From the NCBI RefSeq assembly GCF_002252665.1, contig NZ_NQKZ01000005.1:1-64000 (forward strand): 64,000 bases of DNA, given 5' to 3'. The notes beneath the pieces were generated by a model. That model was not told where the DNA came from. It did no database searches and saw only the letters and a list, made by a program, of their open reading frames with translations. The position numbers and the translations under genes were made by a program. Each line of letters begins with the position of its first letter. Position 1 is the first letter of the stretch. This DNA comes from Synechococcus sp. 8F6. Lineage in GTDB: Bacteria; Cyanobacteriota; Cyanobacteriia; PCC-6307; Cyanobiaceae. Positions 24,931 through 34,258 of the stretch are shown here, piece by piece.

Positions 24931-26343
24931 TCAGTTGACGTCGAGCTTGTCGACGGTGTCGAACTCGAACTTGATTTCCTTCCAGGTCTCCAGGGCGATG
25001 GCCAGCTCAGGACTGTGCTTCGCAGCTTCCAGAAGGATGTCGCGACCTTCGCGCTCGATCTCACGACCGGCGTTACGGGCCTTGACGCAGGCCTCAAGAG
25101 CCACACGGTTGGCAGCAGCACCAGCAGCGGAGCCCCAGGGGTGGCCGTGGGTACCACCACCGAACTGCAGCACCGAGTCGTCGCCAAAGATGGCCACGAG
25201 GGCAGGCATGTGCCAGACGTGGATACCACCGGAGGCCACGGCGAACACGCCGCCCATGGAACCCCAGTCTTGGTCGAAGAAGTTGCCGCGGCTGCGATCT
25301 TCGGGAACGAAGGATTCACGCAGCTGGTCGATGTAGCCGAGGGTCGACTGACGGTCGCCTTCGAGCTTGCCGACCACGGTGCCGGTGTGCAGCTGGTCAC
25401 CACCCGAGAGGCGCAGGCACTTGGCCAGCACACGGAAGTGGATGCCGTGCTTGGGGTGACGGTCGATCACCGCGTGCATGGCGCGGTGAATGTGCAGCAG
25501 CATGCCGTTCTTACGGCACCACTTGGCCAGACCGGTATTCGCGGTGAAGCCCCCGGTGATGTAGTCGTGCATGATGATGGGCTGGCCCAGTTCCTTGGCG
25601 AACTCAGCGCGCTCATACATCTCCTCAGGAGTTGCGGCGGTGCAGTTGAGGTAGTGCCCTTTCTTTTCGCCGGTTTCCTGCTGGGCCAGGTTGGTGGCTT
25701 CAGCAACGAACTCGAAACGGTTCTGCCAGCGCTGGAAGGGCTGCGAGTTGATGTTCTCGTCGTCCTTGGTGAAGTCAAGACCACCGCGGAGGCACTCGTA
25801 CACAACCCGGCCGTAGTTCTTACCGCTCAGGCCGAGCTTCGGCTTGATGGTGCAACCCAGCAGCGGACGGCCGTACTTGTTCATCCGGTCGCGCTCGACC
25901 ACGATGCCGTTCGGGGGACCCATGCAGGTCTTGATGAACGCCATCGGGAAGCGGATATCTTCCAGACGCAGGTTGCGCAGGGCCTTAAAGCCGAACACGT
26001 TGCCGACCAGGGAGGTCAGCACGTTGGTGATCGAGCCTTCCTCGAACAGGTCGAGGGGATAGGCGATGAAGGCGTAGAAGGCGTCCTTGTCGCCAGGAAC
26101 GTCTTCGATGCGGTAGCAGCGGCCTTTGTAGAAGTCGAGATCGGTGAGGAGCTCGGACCACACGGTGGACCAGGTGCCGGTGGAGGATTCAGCAGCCACA
26201 GCAGCGGCCACTTCTTCTTTGGGAACACCTTCCTGGCCGGTGCATTTGAAGCAGGCCAGCAGGTCGGTGTCGAGGGGAACGTAATCAGGAGTCCAATAGG
26301 TGTCGCGGTACTCCTTGACCCCGGCGTCGTACTTCTTGCTCAT
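24931..26343 (-). CDS. cbbL: RuBisCO large subunit, form IA
   Basis: 470 residues, complete. Catalytic landmarks are all present: T-I-K-P-K-L-G-L-S, the carbamylated lysine region [11 protein letters not shown], the H-I-H-R-A-M-H histidine region, loop 6 G-K-L-E-G-D-R and the S-G-G-I-H phosphate site. Form IA and the alpha-carboxysome context agree. It fixes CO2 onto ribulose bisphosphate within the shell. A GGAG ribosome binding site lies about 8 bases before the ATG. It is 64 bases after csoS1 and is the first enzyme gene of the transcript. Confidence 0.99.
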   Translation of the reverse strand: MSKKYDAGVKEYRDTYWTPDYVPLDTDLLACFKCTGQEGVPKEEVAAAVAAESSTGTWSTVWSELLTDLDFYKGRCYRIEDVPGDKDAFYAFIAYPLDLFEEGSITNVLTSLVGNVFGFKALRNLRLEDIRFPMAFIKTCMGPPNGIVVERDRMNKYGRPLLGCTIKPKLGLSGKNYGRVVYECLRGGLDFTKDDENINSQPFQRWQNRFEFVAEATNLAQQETGEKKGHYLNCTAATPEEMYERAEFAKELGQPIIMHDYITGGFTANTGLAKWCRKNGMLLHIHRAMHAVIDRHPKHGIHFRVLAKCLRLSGGDQLHTGTVVGKLEGDRQSTLGYIDQLRESFVPEDRSRGNFFDQDWGSMGGVFAVASGGIHVWHMPALVAIFGDDSVLQFGGGTHGHPWGSAAGAAANRVALEACVKARNAGREIEREGRDILLEAAKHSPELAIALETWKEIKFEFDTVDKLDVN

Positions 26344-26407
26344 GGAGTTTCTCCGGTTGGGGCGGGTAAGGGGGTGAGATCGATCAGGGCGTCAGACGCC
26401 GATCGGC

Positions 26408-26719
26408 TCAGTCCTTTTGACCGGCGTAGTTGCCGTTGCCCAGAGCAGGCTCAACTTCGCGGTGGGGGCGAGCAATGATGTGGGCAGCCACGAGGCCGTC
26501 GCCCACGCGCTCACATGCATCAGCGCCGGCGCGCACAGCTGCGTTCACAGCACCGGTTTCGCCACGCACCATGACGGTGACGTAACCGCCGCCGACGAAT
26601 TCACGACCGATGAGGCGCACTTCGGCGGCCTTGGTCATGGCGTCAGCCGCTTCGATCGCGGGGACCAGACCCCGGGTTTCGATCATGCCGAGGGCGATGC
26701 CCATGGTTTCAGTTGCCAT
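26408..26719 (-). CDS. csoS1: Major hexameric carboxysome shell protein CsoS1
   Basis: 103 residues from the ATG (MATETMGIALGMIETRG). A single BMC-H domain covers the protein, with I-A-L-G-M-I-E-T-R-G-L-V-P-A-I-E-A-A-D-A-M, the pore-lining region, and H-I-I-A-R-P-H-R. Hexamers tile the shell facets. An AGGAG ribosome binding site sits 8 bases before the start, and a second frame start 15 codons upstream is not needed. As first gene of the operon it is expected to be the most abundant shell part. It differs from the CsoS1E domain by only a few residues. Confidence 0.97.
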   Translation of the reverse strand: MATETMGIALGMIETRGLVPAIEAADAMTKAAEVRLIGREFVGGGYVTVMVRGETGAVNAAVRAGADACERVGDGLVAAHIIARPHREVEPALGNGNYAGQKD

Positions 26720-26915
26720 TACCTGCTCCTGGAGGAGGGGGGTGGAATGTTCGCTCGCAACCATGGTCGCCAGCCAAACCTCCCGTCAAGCCATTTCGGC
26801 CCGTCTGCCCATCACCGTTACCTCGCCTTCAGATAAGGCAGCCTGATCAGTGCATCACAAAACGTTAGGCAATGCTTGCCAGTGCAGTGCTGGCAAGGGT
26901 TTTGGGGGACGCGCC
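26720..26915 (-). promoter_or_regulatory. Region upstream of csoS1, likely main cso promoter
   Basis: This 196-base gap separates sbtB from csoS1 on the minus strand. It contains a perfect 8-bp hairpin CTTGCCAG (26875-26882) / CTGGCAAG (26890-26897) soon after the sbtB stop, and a small GCCTT/AAGGC hairpin (26825-26839). The first could end or attenuate sbtAB transcription, though no clear T-run follows. I cannot pick confident -35/-10 boxes. The size, the position before the first shell gene and the lack of any other gap this large make it the natural operon promoter. Confidence 0.45.
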
Positions 26916-27197
26916 TCAGAGAGGATCGGCGGCGGTCACGTAGGCCACTCCGCCGTAGTAATTGAGCAGCGGTTGCAAGCCTTGGCGCAGTTTGGGCAGA
27001 AGGGCGTCCTCACAGAAGACGATCACGTGGGCGTTGGCCCCCAGTCCGCTGAACTCCAACCCATCGGACACGGCGCCATGGGGCCCCCGACCGCTCACGT
27101 GTTTGATCACGGAATAGCCCGCCGCCCCGGCAGCGTCGATGGCTTTGAGCACCCCGTCGAGTTCCCGCTCACTGAAAATCAGATCCACACGTTTCAT
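26916..27197 (-). CDS. sbtB: PII-like regulator SbtB
   Basis: 93 residues, PII-like ferredoxin fold: K-R-V-D-L-I-F-S-E-R-E-L-D-G-V-L-K-A-I-D at the start, a T-loop-like stretch G-R-G-P-H-G-A-V-S-D-G, and the late strand G-G-V-A-Y-V-T-A-A-D-P-L. SbtB trimers bind adenine nucleotides (cAMP, AMP, ADP, ATP) and control SbtA. The protein ends at D-P-L and lacks the C-terminal Cys-Gly-Pro-x-Gly-Cys redox loop described in beta-cyanobacterial SbtB. It begins 4 bases after the sbtA stop, so the pair is co-translated. Confidence 0.9.
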   Translation of the reverse strand: MKRVDLIFSERELDGVLKAIDAAGAAGYSVIKHVSGRGPHGAVSDGLEFSGLGANAHVIVFCEDALLPKLRQGLQPLLNYYGGVAYVTAADPL

Positions 27198-27201
27198 CGA
27201 T

Positions 27202-28197
27202 TCAGCCAGGAGCGGAGAGAATGGTGTTAACCAGCAGCATGTACAACGGAATCCCCAAAATGATGTTGAAGGGGAAGGTGATCCCCAACGCCGCCGAGAT
27301 GTAGAGACTGGGATTCGCTTCAGGCACCGTCATCCGCATCGCCGCGGGCACAGCGATATAAGAGGCGCTGGCACACAACACCACAAACAGCAGGCCATTG
27401 CCGGGGCTCAGCTGCAGGCCCCAAACGATCAAGGCCCCTAGGAGGGCATTGAAAAGGGGCATCAGCACCGAAAAGGCGATCAGGAAAGCCCCTGCCTCGC
27501 GGAGTTCCCGGATCCGCTGAGCCGCCACGATGCCCATGTCGAGCAGAAAGAAAGTCAGGGCTCCATAGAAGAGCTTGTCGCTGAAGGGCTCCATCTTGCC
27601 AATGCCGGCTGGGCTATACGCCGCCACCAGCAGGCCGATCACCAGGCTTCCCACCAGCAGAAACACCGAGCTGTTCAGGAAGGCTTCGCGCAACACCGAA
27701 CCCCAGCGCATCGGCTGGGCGCCAGGCCGATTCTGGGGAGCCGCCAGCTTCACCAGAATCAGGCCAACGATGATGGCCGGGGACTCCATCAATGCCAAGG
27801 CCGCCACCATGAAGCCATCAAAAGGTTGATTCTGGGTTTCCAGAAAGCTTTCGGCGGTGATGAACGTGACCGCACTGATTGAACCGTAGGTGGCGGCAAT
27901 TGCCGCGGCATTAAAAGCATCAAACTGCAGCTGCAGCACCAGAAAGCTGACGATCGGCACCAGCAGCGACATGGCCACGGCGGCACCAATCGTGGGGAGC
28001 ACCTGGCCGCCCAGACCGCTGTGCTGCAGCTCCAAGCCGCCTTTGAAGCCGATCGAAAGCAGGAGATAGAGCGAAAAGAGCTTTGGCAGTGGTGCTGGGA
28101 TTTCTAGGTCGGAGCCCACCAACACCGCTGCAACCCCGAGAAAAAAGAACAGCACCGGAGGGGTGAGCAGGTTCTGAAGGATCAGGCTTGACTCCAT
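27202..28197 (-). CDS. sbtA: Sodium-dependent bicarbonate transporter SbtA
   Basis: 331 residues, about ten membrane helices in two inverted halves of five (one half starting near L-T-P-P-V-L-F-F-F-L-G-V). Family signs are G-F-K-G-G-L-E-L, A-T-Y-G-S-I-S-A-V-T-F (substrate/sodium site with conserved serines and threonine) and C-A-S-A-S-Y-I-A-V-P-A-A-M-R. It imports bicarbonate with sodium across the plasma membrane at high affinity. It is immediately followed by its regulator sbtB and then the carboxysome operon, so uptake and fixation genes share one locus. It is divergent from rdgB with ~117 bases between. Confidence 0.95.
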   Translation of the reverse strand: MESSLILQNLLTPPVLFFFLGVAAVLVGSDLEIPAPLPKLFSLYLLLSIGFKGGLELQHSGLGGQVLPTIGAAVAMSLLVPIVSFLVLQLQFDAFNAAAIAATYGSISAVTFITAESFLETQNQPFDGFMVAALALMESPAIIVGLILVKLAAPQNRPGAQPMRWGSVLREAFLNSSVFLLVGSLVIGLLVAAYSPAGIGKMEPFSDKLFYGALTFFLLDMGIVAAQRIRELREAGAFLIAFSVLMPLFNALLGALIVWGLQLSPGNGLLFVVLCASASYIAVPAAMRMTVPEANPSLYISAALGITFPFNIILGIPLYMLLVNTILSAPG

Positions 28198-28314
28198 CCG
28201 CCGACACTCCCGTCTTCAAGCGCGTTGGTGGGCTCCGAGAGGCCCGGAGCAACCGTAGGCGTCCTGCCCGCCGCCGCCCCTTGCAGCACAATGGGAGTCC
28301 CCGCTCCCTTGTGG

Positions 28315-28896
28315 ATGCCGACCTTGGTGATCGCCAGCGGCAATCCCCACAAGGTGGCCGAAATCAGCGCCATGCTCGAGCTGGTTGAGCTGGAGGTGCT
28401 GCCCCAGCCACCGGGGCTTGAGATCGAGGAAACCGGGTCGACCTACCTCGAAAATGCGCGGCTCAAAGCTGAAGCCGTGGCCCAGCTCACGGGCCATTGG
28501 GCCCTGGCCGACGATTCCGGCATCGAGGTGGATGCCCTGGGCGGCGCCCCTGGCATTTACTCCGCCCGCTACGCCCCCACCGACCATGAACGCATCCACC
28601 GGCTGCTGAAGGAACTGGACGATTCGCTCTACCGGGGCGCCAGCTTCCGCTCGGCGATGGTGCTGGCCGACCCCTCCGGCATCACCCGGGCCGAGGCTGA
28701 GGGCATCTGCCGAGGCCAGATCCTGCGCGCAGCCCAGGGGCATGGGCCTGGCTACGACAGCATCTTCTATGTGCGGGAGGCGGGCAGCTCCTATGCCCAG
28801 ATGGGGCCCCACCTCAAGGCCAAGCTTGGTAGTCGCGGCAAAGCAGCCCGCCAGCTGGCCCCCCAGTTGCGCCGCTGGCTGGAGCTTCCCGGCTGA
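28315..28896 (+). CDS. rdgB: XTP/dITP diphosphatase (RdgB/HAM1 family)
   Basis: 193 residues from the ATG starting MPTLVIASGNPHKVAEI; an ATG at 28291 would add eight. The N-terminal S-G-N-x-x-K nucleotide motif, E-E-T-G-S-T-Y-L-E-N-A-R-L-K-A, A-D-D-S-G-I-E-V-D-A-L and G-P-G-Y-D-S-I-F-Y (for the usual G-x-G-Y-D-P-I-F) are intact. It removes deaminated purine triphosphates such as dITP and XTP from the nucleotide pool. The gene interrupts the CCM locus between sbtA and csoS1D on the opposite strand and has no link to carbon fixation that I can see. Confidence 0.95.
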   Translation: MPTLVIASGNPHKVAEISAMLELVELEVLPQPPGLEIEETGSTYLENARLKAEAVAQLTGHWALADDSGIEVDALGGAPGIYSARYAPTDHERIHRLLKELDDSLYRGASFRSAMVLADPSGITRAEAEGICRGQILRAAQGHGPGYDSIFYVREAGSSYAQMGPHLKAKLGSRGKAARQLAPQLRRWLELPG

Positions 28897-28904
28897 GGGC
28901 AGGA

Positions 28905-29675
28905 TCAGCGAGCGCTGCTGTTGATGTGTGAGATAGCCCGCATCGCAGCAGCGGCGGCCTCCTCCACATCCCCTTCCTTCCCAGCCAGAGTGAGACGTCC
29001 GAAGGCTCCGACGGCCTTGACATCCACCACAGTGATGTTGGAGGCCTTTTCCGCCTCGTTGGCAGCAATCAACACGTAGCCGGCGGGCTCCGTTTCGAGA
29101 ATGAACATGCTCATACCCGCCTGAATCATCGAGCCGCGACGGTTCTGGCGGTTGATCAGCACGGCATGGTCGGGGGTGATCGCCCGGATGATCTCCGTCC
29201 AGCTCACCTCGGCGCGGCTGCGGTCCTCCTTGCGGTTGCCGATGGCTTCCAGCACCACATCGCCGGAGTGGAGCACATTGCTCTGGTCGCGGTGGTAGAG
29301 CGCCAGCGAGCCGAAAGCCCGCTCCACAATCATCTGGCCGAGCCGCACCGTGCTGGCCTTGAGGGCGATATCGGTGACCCGGTGCACGGCCATACCTGGG
29401 GACACCTCCAGCCACAGGCAGGCATCGCCAGGGATCGGCAGGAAGCCCTGGCTCACCGTGCCCATGTAGGCCGCCAGCTGGGGCTGCAGGGAGTCGAGAA
29501 AGACGTAGGTGCGCAGTTCAATCGACTGCACCTGGCTGGTCTGGCGTGCCAGACGGGAGCCTTCGCTGTCGGTGGTGATCACGCAGCTGGCCCCATCGCT
29601 GTCGAAGTCGACCTGGGTGCCGGTGATCAAGGATCCTGATCGCGGGGATCCACCAGCCGGCCTCGCTGATCCCAT
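28905..29675 (-). CDS. csoS1D: Tandem-domain shell protein CsoS1D (BMC-T)
   Basis: 256 residues from the ATG starting [10 protein letters not shown]; a TTG at 29753 would extend it by 26 basic residues. After a ~30-residue tail it contains two BMC domains in series: about residues 40-145 ([12 protein letters not shown]) and 150-250 ([13 protein letters not shown], ending [10 protein letters not shown]). CsoS1D trimers stack and carry a large pore that opens and closes, proposed to gate metabolites such as RuBP. It lies outside the main cso operon beyond rdgB, an arrangement known in other picocyanobacteria. Confidence 0.93.
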   Translation of the reverse strand: MGSARPAGGSPRSGSLITGTQVDFDSDGASCVITTDSEGSRLARQTSQVQSIELRTYVFLDSLQPQLAAYMGTVSQGFLPIPGDACLWLEVSPGMAVHRVTDIALKASTVRLGQMIVERAFGSLALYHRDQSNVLHSGDVVLEAIGNRKEDRSRAEVSWTEIIRAITPDHAVLINRQNRRGSMIQAGMSMFILETEPAGYVLIAANEAEKASNITVVDVKAVGAFGRLTLAGKEGDVEEAAAAAMRAISHINSSAR

Positions 29676-29881
29676 GCCGGTTGAAGGGCCCGACAAACTC
29701 TCCCGTCTCCGACGGGTCGCCAGGTCTTCACGCGATGGCTGGCGGGCTGGCAAGGGAGTGTCCTTCAGGCAACTGCCCGTTCATCGGCTCAGCTGCGGCA
29801 GGATCTTAACCCTGATGCCCCCGCCCCTTGCCCATCGGGATGGAGCCGGTACCGTCCAGCCAACGTTGATGGGACGGGTTC

Positions 29882-30370
29882 ATGGCCACCAGACGCACCA
29901 CCTCCAACTCCCCTGACTCAAGCCCCAGCAGCCGGGCCAAAGCCGCCCAGGCCGAACCCATGCCCCCCGCCGACACCACTGGCGACGCCGCGATCCCCGA
30001 GTGGATGGCCCAGGCGGCCGCCCAGGGGGTGAAGCCTGAACAGGCCCTGGCGTTCATTGGTTTGGGGCTGATGCAGAAGATGGCCGGCTCGGGGCAGGAC
30101 TTGCCCTGGATCTGGTCGGAGGCCGAAGACGGCGGCCAAGCTGATCTGGCCGCCCTGCGGCAGCGCCTCGAGCTCACCCAGCTGGCCCTGCAAACCGGCG
30201 CCCCCCTGACAACGGCGGACGTGAGCCAGTTGCTGGGAGTCAGGCCCACCAGTGAGGCCGTGGAGCGCGGTGGTCTCAAGGCCCGGCGGCTGAGCCGCAA
30301 TGTGTGGAAGCTGAGCCGGCTCGACGACACGGACAACCGCAGCGACGACGCGTTCCGTCGCCGCTTCTAA
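29882..30370 (+). CDS. Hypothetical protein with a helix-turn-helix-like C-terminus
   Basis: 162 residues, no family I recognise. The first ~35 residues are Ser/Ala/Pro-rich and probably disordered. The middle has helices (E-W-M-A-Q-A-A-A-Q-G and A-L-R-Q-R-L-E-L-T-Q-L-A-L). Residues ~115-150 read L-T-T-A-D-V-S-Q-L-L-G-V-R-P, then G-G-L-K-A-R-R-L-S-R-N-V-W-K-L, which looks like a short helix-turn-helix with a basic wing. It is divergent from csoS1D with a ~205-base shared upstream region, so a regulatory link to the carboxysome is worth testing but is not shown. Confidence 0.75.
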   Translation: MATRRTTSNSPDSSPSSRAKAAQAEPMPPADTTGDAAIPEWMAQAAAQGVKPEQALAFIGLGLMQKMAGSGQDLPWIWSEAEDGGQADLAALRQRLELTQLALQTGAPLTTADVSQLLGVRPTSEAVERGGLKARRLSRNVWKLSRLDDTDNRSDDAFRRRF

Positions 30371-30392
30371 GTCGAGCCGGTCAGGGGCTGGA

Positions 30393-31376
<984 letters not shown>

Positions 31377-31395
31377 CTAAACAGCGGGCCCCAAC

Positions 31396-31911
31396 TTACG
31401 GGGTGGGCTGGCTGGCTTCAGGGGTTTGCCACACCACCCGCAGGCGGTTGGGAGCGATCCACTGGTTTTGCTCGCGGATCAGACGCTGCTCCCCCTCCAC
31501 CATGAACAAATGATCAAACCGGTCACGGGCCTTGGACAACTTGGCCTGCTCCAGATCGAGCACGGCGGAGAGCTCACCCTGCCGCTCCATGCGCTCCTGG
31601 TAAGCCGAAGCCAGGCGGGCCAGGCTCACGCCCGCCACCACCACCAATCCCACCTTCACGGCAAGGCCAATCAAGCTGCAGAGCAGCTCCTGGCGCTCGG
31701 TGGAGAGGGCTTGCAATGCAGCCGTTTCGCCCCCCGAAGCGACAGGGGGGGGCGAGCGATCCAATCCCGTCGATTTGGAGACACGTGGCACGGAGCTTGC
31801 TCGTGCGGAATCACGTGAAACAGCTCCCCGAGCGGACATGTCTGCAGCGTGCTTGACCGCAGTTGGTCTGGATGCAGCCGGCCTGAATGCAGAGGGGGGC
31901 GGAGAGGGCAT
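31396..31911 (-). CDS. Single-pass membrane protein with coiled coil, unknown
   Basis: 171 residues. The N-terminal ~65 are Ser/Arg/Pro/Ala-rich and probably disordered. One membrane helix follows (about 80-100, L-I-G-L-A-V-K-V-G-L-V-V-V-A-G-V), then a charged helix with heptad-like spacing (Y-Q-E-R-M-E-R-Q-G-E-L-S-A-V-L-D-L-E-Q-A-K-L). The end is R-L-R-V-V-W-Q-T-P. A bitopic protein with a coiled coil resembles cell-division or septum proteins such as FtsL/FtsB in layout only; no sequence signature supports that. It lies 28 bases upstream of por on the same strand and may be co-transcribed with it. Confidence 0.7.
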   Translation of the reverse strand: MPSPPPSAFRPAASRPTAVKHAADMSARGAVSRDSARASSVPRVSKSTGLDRSPPPVASGGETAALQALSTERQELLCSLIGLAVKVGLVVVAGVSLARLASAYQERMERQGELSAVLDLEQAKLSKARDRFDHLFMVEGEQRLIREQNQWIAPNRLRVVWQTPEASQPTP

Positions 31912-31997
31912 GCTGGCACCGATGGGGCAGGGCCCGGCAGGTCTTGCACGCTTCTAGCGGCCCAGCCCCCGCTTGCCAAGGGGATGGATGCGATGCC

Positions 31998-32102
31998 TCA
32001 AGCCTTGTAAAGACTGAAGCACAGACGAACGGCCAGCACGCCCGCATGGGCGGCCACCACCAGGGCAATCAGAATTTCGGCCTGGCTGAGTGCAGAAACC
32101 AT
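31998..32102 (-). CDS. psaM: Photosystem I subunit XII, PsaM
   Basis: 34 residues, one membrane helix. It starts MVSALSQAEILIALVVAAHA and ends with the PsaM hallmark R-L-C-F-S-L-Y-K-A (family consensus F/L-R-L-x-x-S-L-Y-K). PsaM sits at the trimer-facing edge of photosystem I near PsaB and PsaI in the thylakoid. It is easily missed because of its size. It lies 86 bases upstream of the membrane coiled-coil protein on the same strand and 103 bases from the divergent crr6, close to por. Confidence 0.9.
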   Translation of the reverse strand: MVSALSQAEILIALVVAAHAGVLAVRLCFSLYKA

Positions 32103-32205
32103 CGGGCTGTGAACGCAACAGGGTGCGCCCCATTCTTTGCCCTGCGGTGGCTACGGTCCAGCCTCACCCGCCCTGCTGTCACAGCTCTTGATGGCTGCTG
32201 TCTTG

Positions 32206-32679
32206 ATGGATTCCGTGGAGATCACCGCGTCGCAAATCCGCAATCTGGATCTGGGCGGCCTGCAGCCCTGGGCCCGACTCAACCCTGCCGTCCTGGTGCA
32301 GCAGGCCGGCAGCCTCACGCTCAACGTCGACTGGCCGCGGGCCGACGATGACCCCCGGGAGCTCTCGGAGATTCCCGAGCTGCGCCTCTGGTCGCTGCGG
32401 GCCGATGCCGAACTCCCCTGGCTGCCGCTGGTGCTGGAGCGCAGCAGCGGTCAACTCACCCGCCATGTCGCGATGCTGGTGCCCCATCACTTCAGCCGCA
32501 CCGAGGGCATTCGCTTTGCCCCCGAAGCCCTGGAGCTGTGGATTACCCACCGCCTGTTCGGCCTGGATGCCTGGGCCCGCAGCCATGGGCTGCAGTGCCG
32601 CCAGGGATTGGGTCAAATGGCTGCCGTGCTCGGCTTTGAGCTGGATGCCGAGTTTTGGGCGCCGCTGCCCCCGAGCTGA
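32206..32679 (+). CDS. crr6: CRR6-like NDH-1 maturation factor (DUF1817)
   Basis: 157 residues from the ATG starting MDSVEITASQIRNLDLGGLQPW; ATGs at 32191 and upstream are possible. It matches the CRR6/DUF1817 pattern: the N-terminal strand plus D-L-x-x-L, S-E-I-P-E-L-R-L-W, R-H-V-A-M-L-V-P-H-H-F-S-R-T-E-G-I-R-F and P-E-A-L-E-L-W-I-T-H-R-L-F. CRR6 is needed to assemble NdhI into the NDH-1 subcomplex in chloroplasts and cyanobacteria, so it supports the CO2-uptake NDH-1 genes in this window indirectly. It is convergent with the TauE/SafE gene (2 bases apart). Confidence 0.85.
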   Translation: MDSVEITASQIRNLDLGGLQPWARLNPAVLVQQAGSLTLNVDWPRADDDPRELSEIPELRLWSLRADAELPWLPLVLERSSGQLTRHVAMLVPHHFSRTEGIRFAPEALELWITHRLFGLDAWARSHGLQCRQGLGQMAAVLGFELDAEFWAPLPPS

Positions 32680-32681
32680 CA

Positions 32682-33449
32682 TCAGCTGGGCGACCCCAAC
32701 AGCAGCAACAGGGCGCGACGGCCGCTATCCACAGCCAGCAGCAGGGTGAGACCCCGCAGCAACCACACCAGCTGGGCATCGCTGACGCGATCGAGCCGCG
32801 CTGCCGACCAGCGGGCTGCGATGGCGGCGGTGGCACCCAGGGCCAGGCCCACCGGTAGAACCCCTCGGCCATCGAACAGAAACGTGCTGGAGGCCACCGC
32901 AGCCGAAACCAGCACCGCCAAGGTGCTGAAGCGGATCGCCAGGTGGATCGGCACCCGCAGCACCTGAACCATCAGGGGCACCATCACCAGCCCACCGCCC
33001 AGCCCCAGCAGACCGGTGGCCAAGCCCGCCACCCAGCCCACCGTGGTGAGTCCGAGCTGATTGAGGTTTGGCGTCTCCACGGCCGCCAGAGCGGACTGGG
33101 GGCGGATCGTGAACGCAAGCACGCCGTACATCAGGGCCTGCAGGGCGAGCAGGTGCCAGCCCTGCAGGCCGAGGCCCATCTGGCTGAACAGGCCGGCTCC
33201 GAGGCAGGCCCCCAGCCCGATCGCCAGGCTGCCCCGGACCGGGAGACTGCGGCTGCGGAGGTGGGTCCAGGTGCCGCCCAGGGTGGTGGGCACGATCGCC
33301 AGGGTGCTGGTGGCGAGGGCCTGGTGCGGATCGAGTCCCGCCAGCAACAACAGGGGCGCAAACACCAACCCGCCACCGATGCCCAGCAACCCCGAGAGCA
33401 GCCCCGCCAGCAGGCCCAAGGGCAGATAGGGCAACAAACTCCACAGCAT
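32682..33449 (-). CDS. TauE/SafE family membrane permease
   Basis: 255 residues with about eight membrane helices in two related halves. The first half has L-A-G-L-L-S-G-L-L-G-I-G-G-G-L-V-F-A-P and the second A-G-L-A-T-G-L-L-G-L-G-G-G-L-V-M-V-P, the duplicated G-x-G-G-G motif of the family. Members export sulfite, sulfoacetate or other organic anions from the cytosol; the substrate here is unknown. The ATG starting MLWSLLPYLPLG is chosen; an ATG 12 codons earlier would overlap the divergent ligase gene 17 bases away. Confidence 0.9.
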   Translation of the reverse strand: MLWSLLPYLPLGLLAGLLSGLLGIGGGLVFAPLLLLAGLDPHQALATSTLAIVPTTLGGTWTHLRSRSLPVRGSLAIGLGACLGAGLFSQMGLGLQGWHLLALQALMYGVLAFTIRPQSALAAVETPNLNQLGLTTVGWVAGLATGLLGLGGGLVMVPLMVQVLRVPIHLAIRFSTLAVLVSAAVASSTFLFDGRGVLPVGLALGATAAIAARWSAARLDRVSDAQLVWLLRGLTLLLAVDSGRRALLLLLGSPS

Positions 33450-33466
33450 CCGGGCAATCTGGGGCG

Positions 33467-34258
33467 ATGGCGGTTTCCTCAGCATCCCCCATACCCCGCC
33501 TGCGCACCCTGCCCAGCAGCTGCCTGGCGGGCGACTGGCAGATGGCCATCGATGGGTGGCTGCTGGAGCAACGGGCACCGGCGTTTCGGCTCTACCGCTG
33601 GCAGCGGCCAACGCTGTCGCTTGGATTTCACCAGCACCACCTCGAGCCCCACTGGGGCGAGCTGGCGGCTGGCGGGCTGATCGAGCTGGTGCGCCGACCG
33701 AGTGGGGGCCGGGCGGTGCTTCATGCCGGGGAGATCACCTATGCACTGGTCTGGCCCGATGCGCCCCGGCAACGCCAGCGGGCCTACGCCCTGGCCTGCG
33801 GCTGGCTCCTCGACGCCTTTGCCAGCCTGGGGCTACCCCTGGAGCCGGGTCGTCAGGCCGCCAGCCTGCAACGCAGCAACTGCTTCGCCAGCAGCACCGC
33901 CGCCGATCTGGTGCATGCCGGAGGAGCCAAGCGAATCGGCAGCGCCCAGCTGTGGCGCCAGGGGTGCCTGCTGCAGCATGGCTCGATCCTGGTGGAGCCA
34001 CCCGCCGAGCTCTGGCAGCTGGTGTTCGGCGCCAACCCGCCCGCCTTGCCCGACCTGCCGCTGGACCCCAGGGAGCTGGAGGCACTGCTGCAGCAATGCG
34101 CGGCGGCAGCTCTGCCCACGGCCACCGCTGGGGTTGTGCCCCTGCCGCTGAGCGCCGCGGAATGGGCCCGCATCGCCGCGGGCCGTGCCCCCTATTGGGT
34201 CAACGGGTCGACGCCGCCCTTGGCCTCGCCGGAGGCCAGCATCGAGCGCACCACCTGA
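33467..34258 (+). CDS. Lipoate-protein ligase / octanoyltransferase family protein
   Basis: 263 residues of the biotin/lipoate A/B ligase fold. The core shows R-R-P-S-G-G-R-A-V-L-H near residue 76 (the R-R-x-S-G-G-x-x-V lipoyl-AMP loop), G-E-I-T-Y-A-L-V, and the conserved lysine in G-A-K-R-I-G-S-A-Q followed by L-L-Q-H-G-S-I-L-V. These fit LplA/LipM-type enzymes that attach or transfer lipoyl groups to dehydrogenase E2 and glycine-cleavage H proteins. I cannot separate ligase from octanoyltransferase by eye. Its last 67 bases overlap the convergent protease gene. Confidence 0.85.
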   Translation: MAVSSASPIPRLRTLPSSCLAGDWQMAIDGWLLEQRAPAFRLYRWQRPTLSLGFHQHHLEPHWGELAAGGLIELVRRPSGGRAVLHAGEITYALVWPDAPRQRQRAYALACGWLLDAFASLGLPLEPGRQAASLQRSNCFASSTAADLVHAGGAKRIGSAQLWRQGCLLQHGSILVEPPAELWQLVFGANPPALPDLPLDPRELEALLQQCAAAALPTATAGVVPLPLSAAEWARIAAGRAPYWVNGSTPPLASPEASIERTT

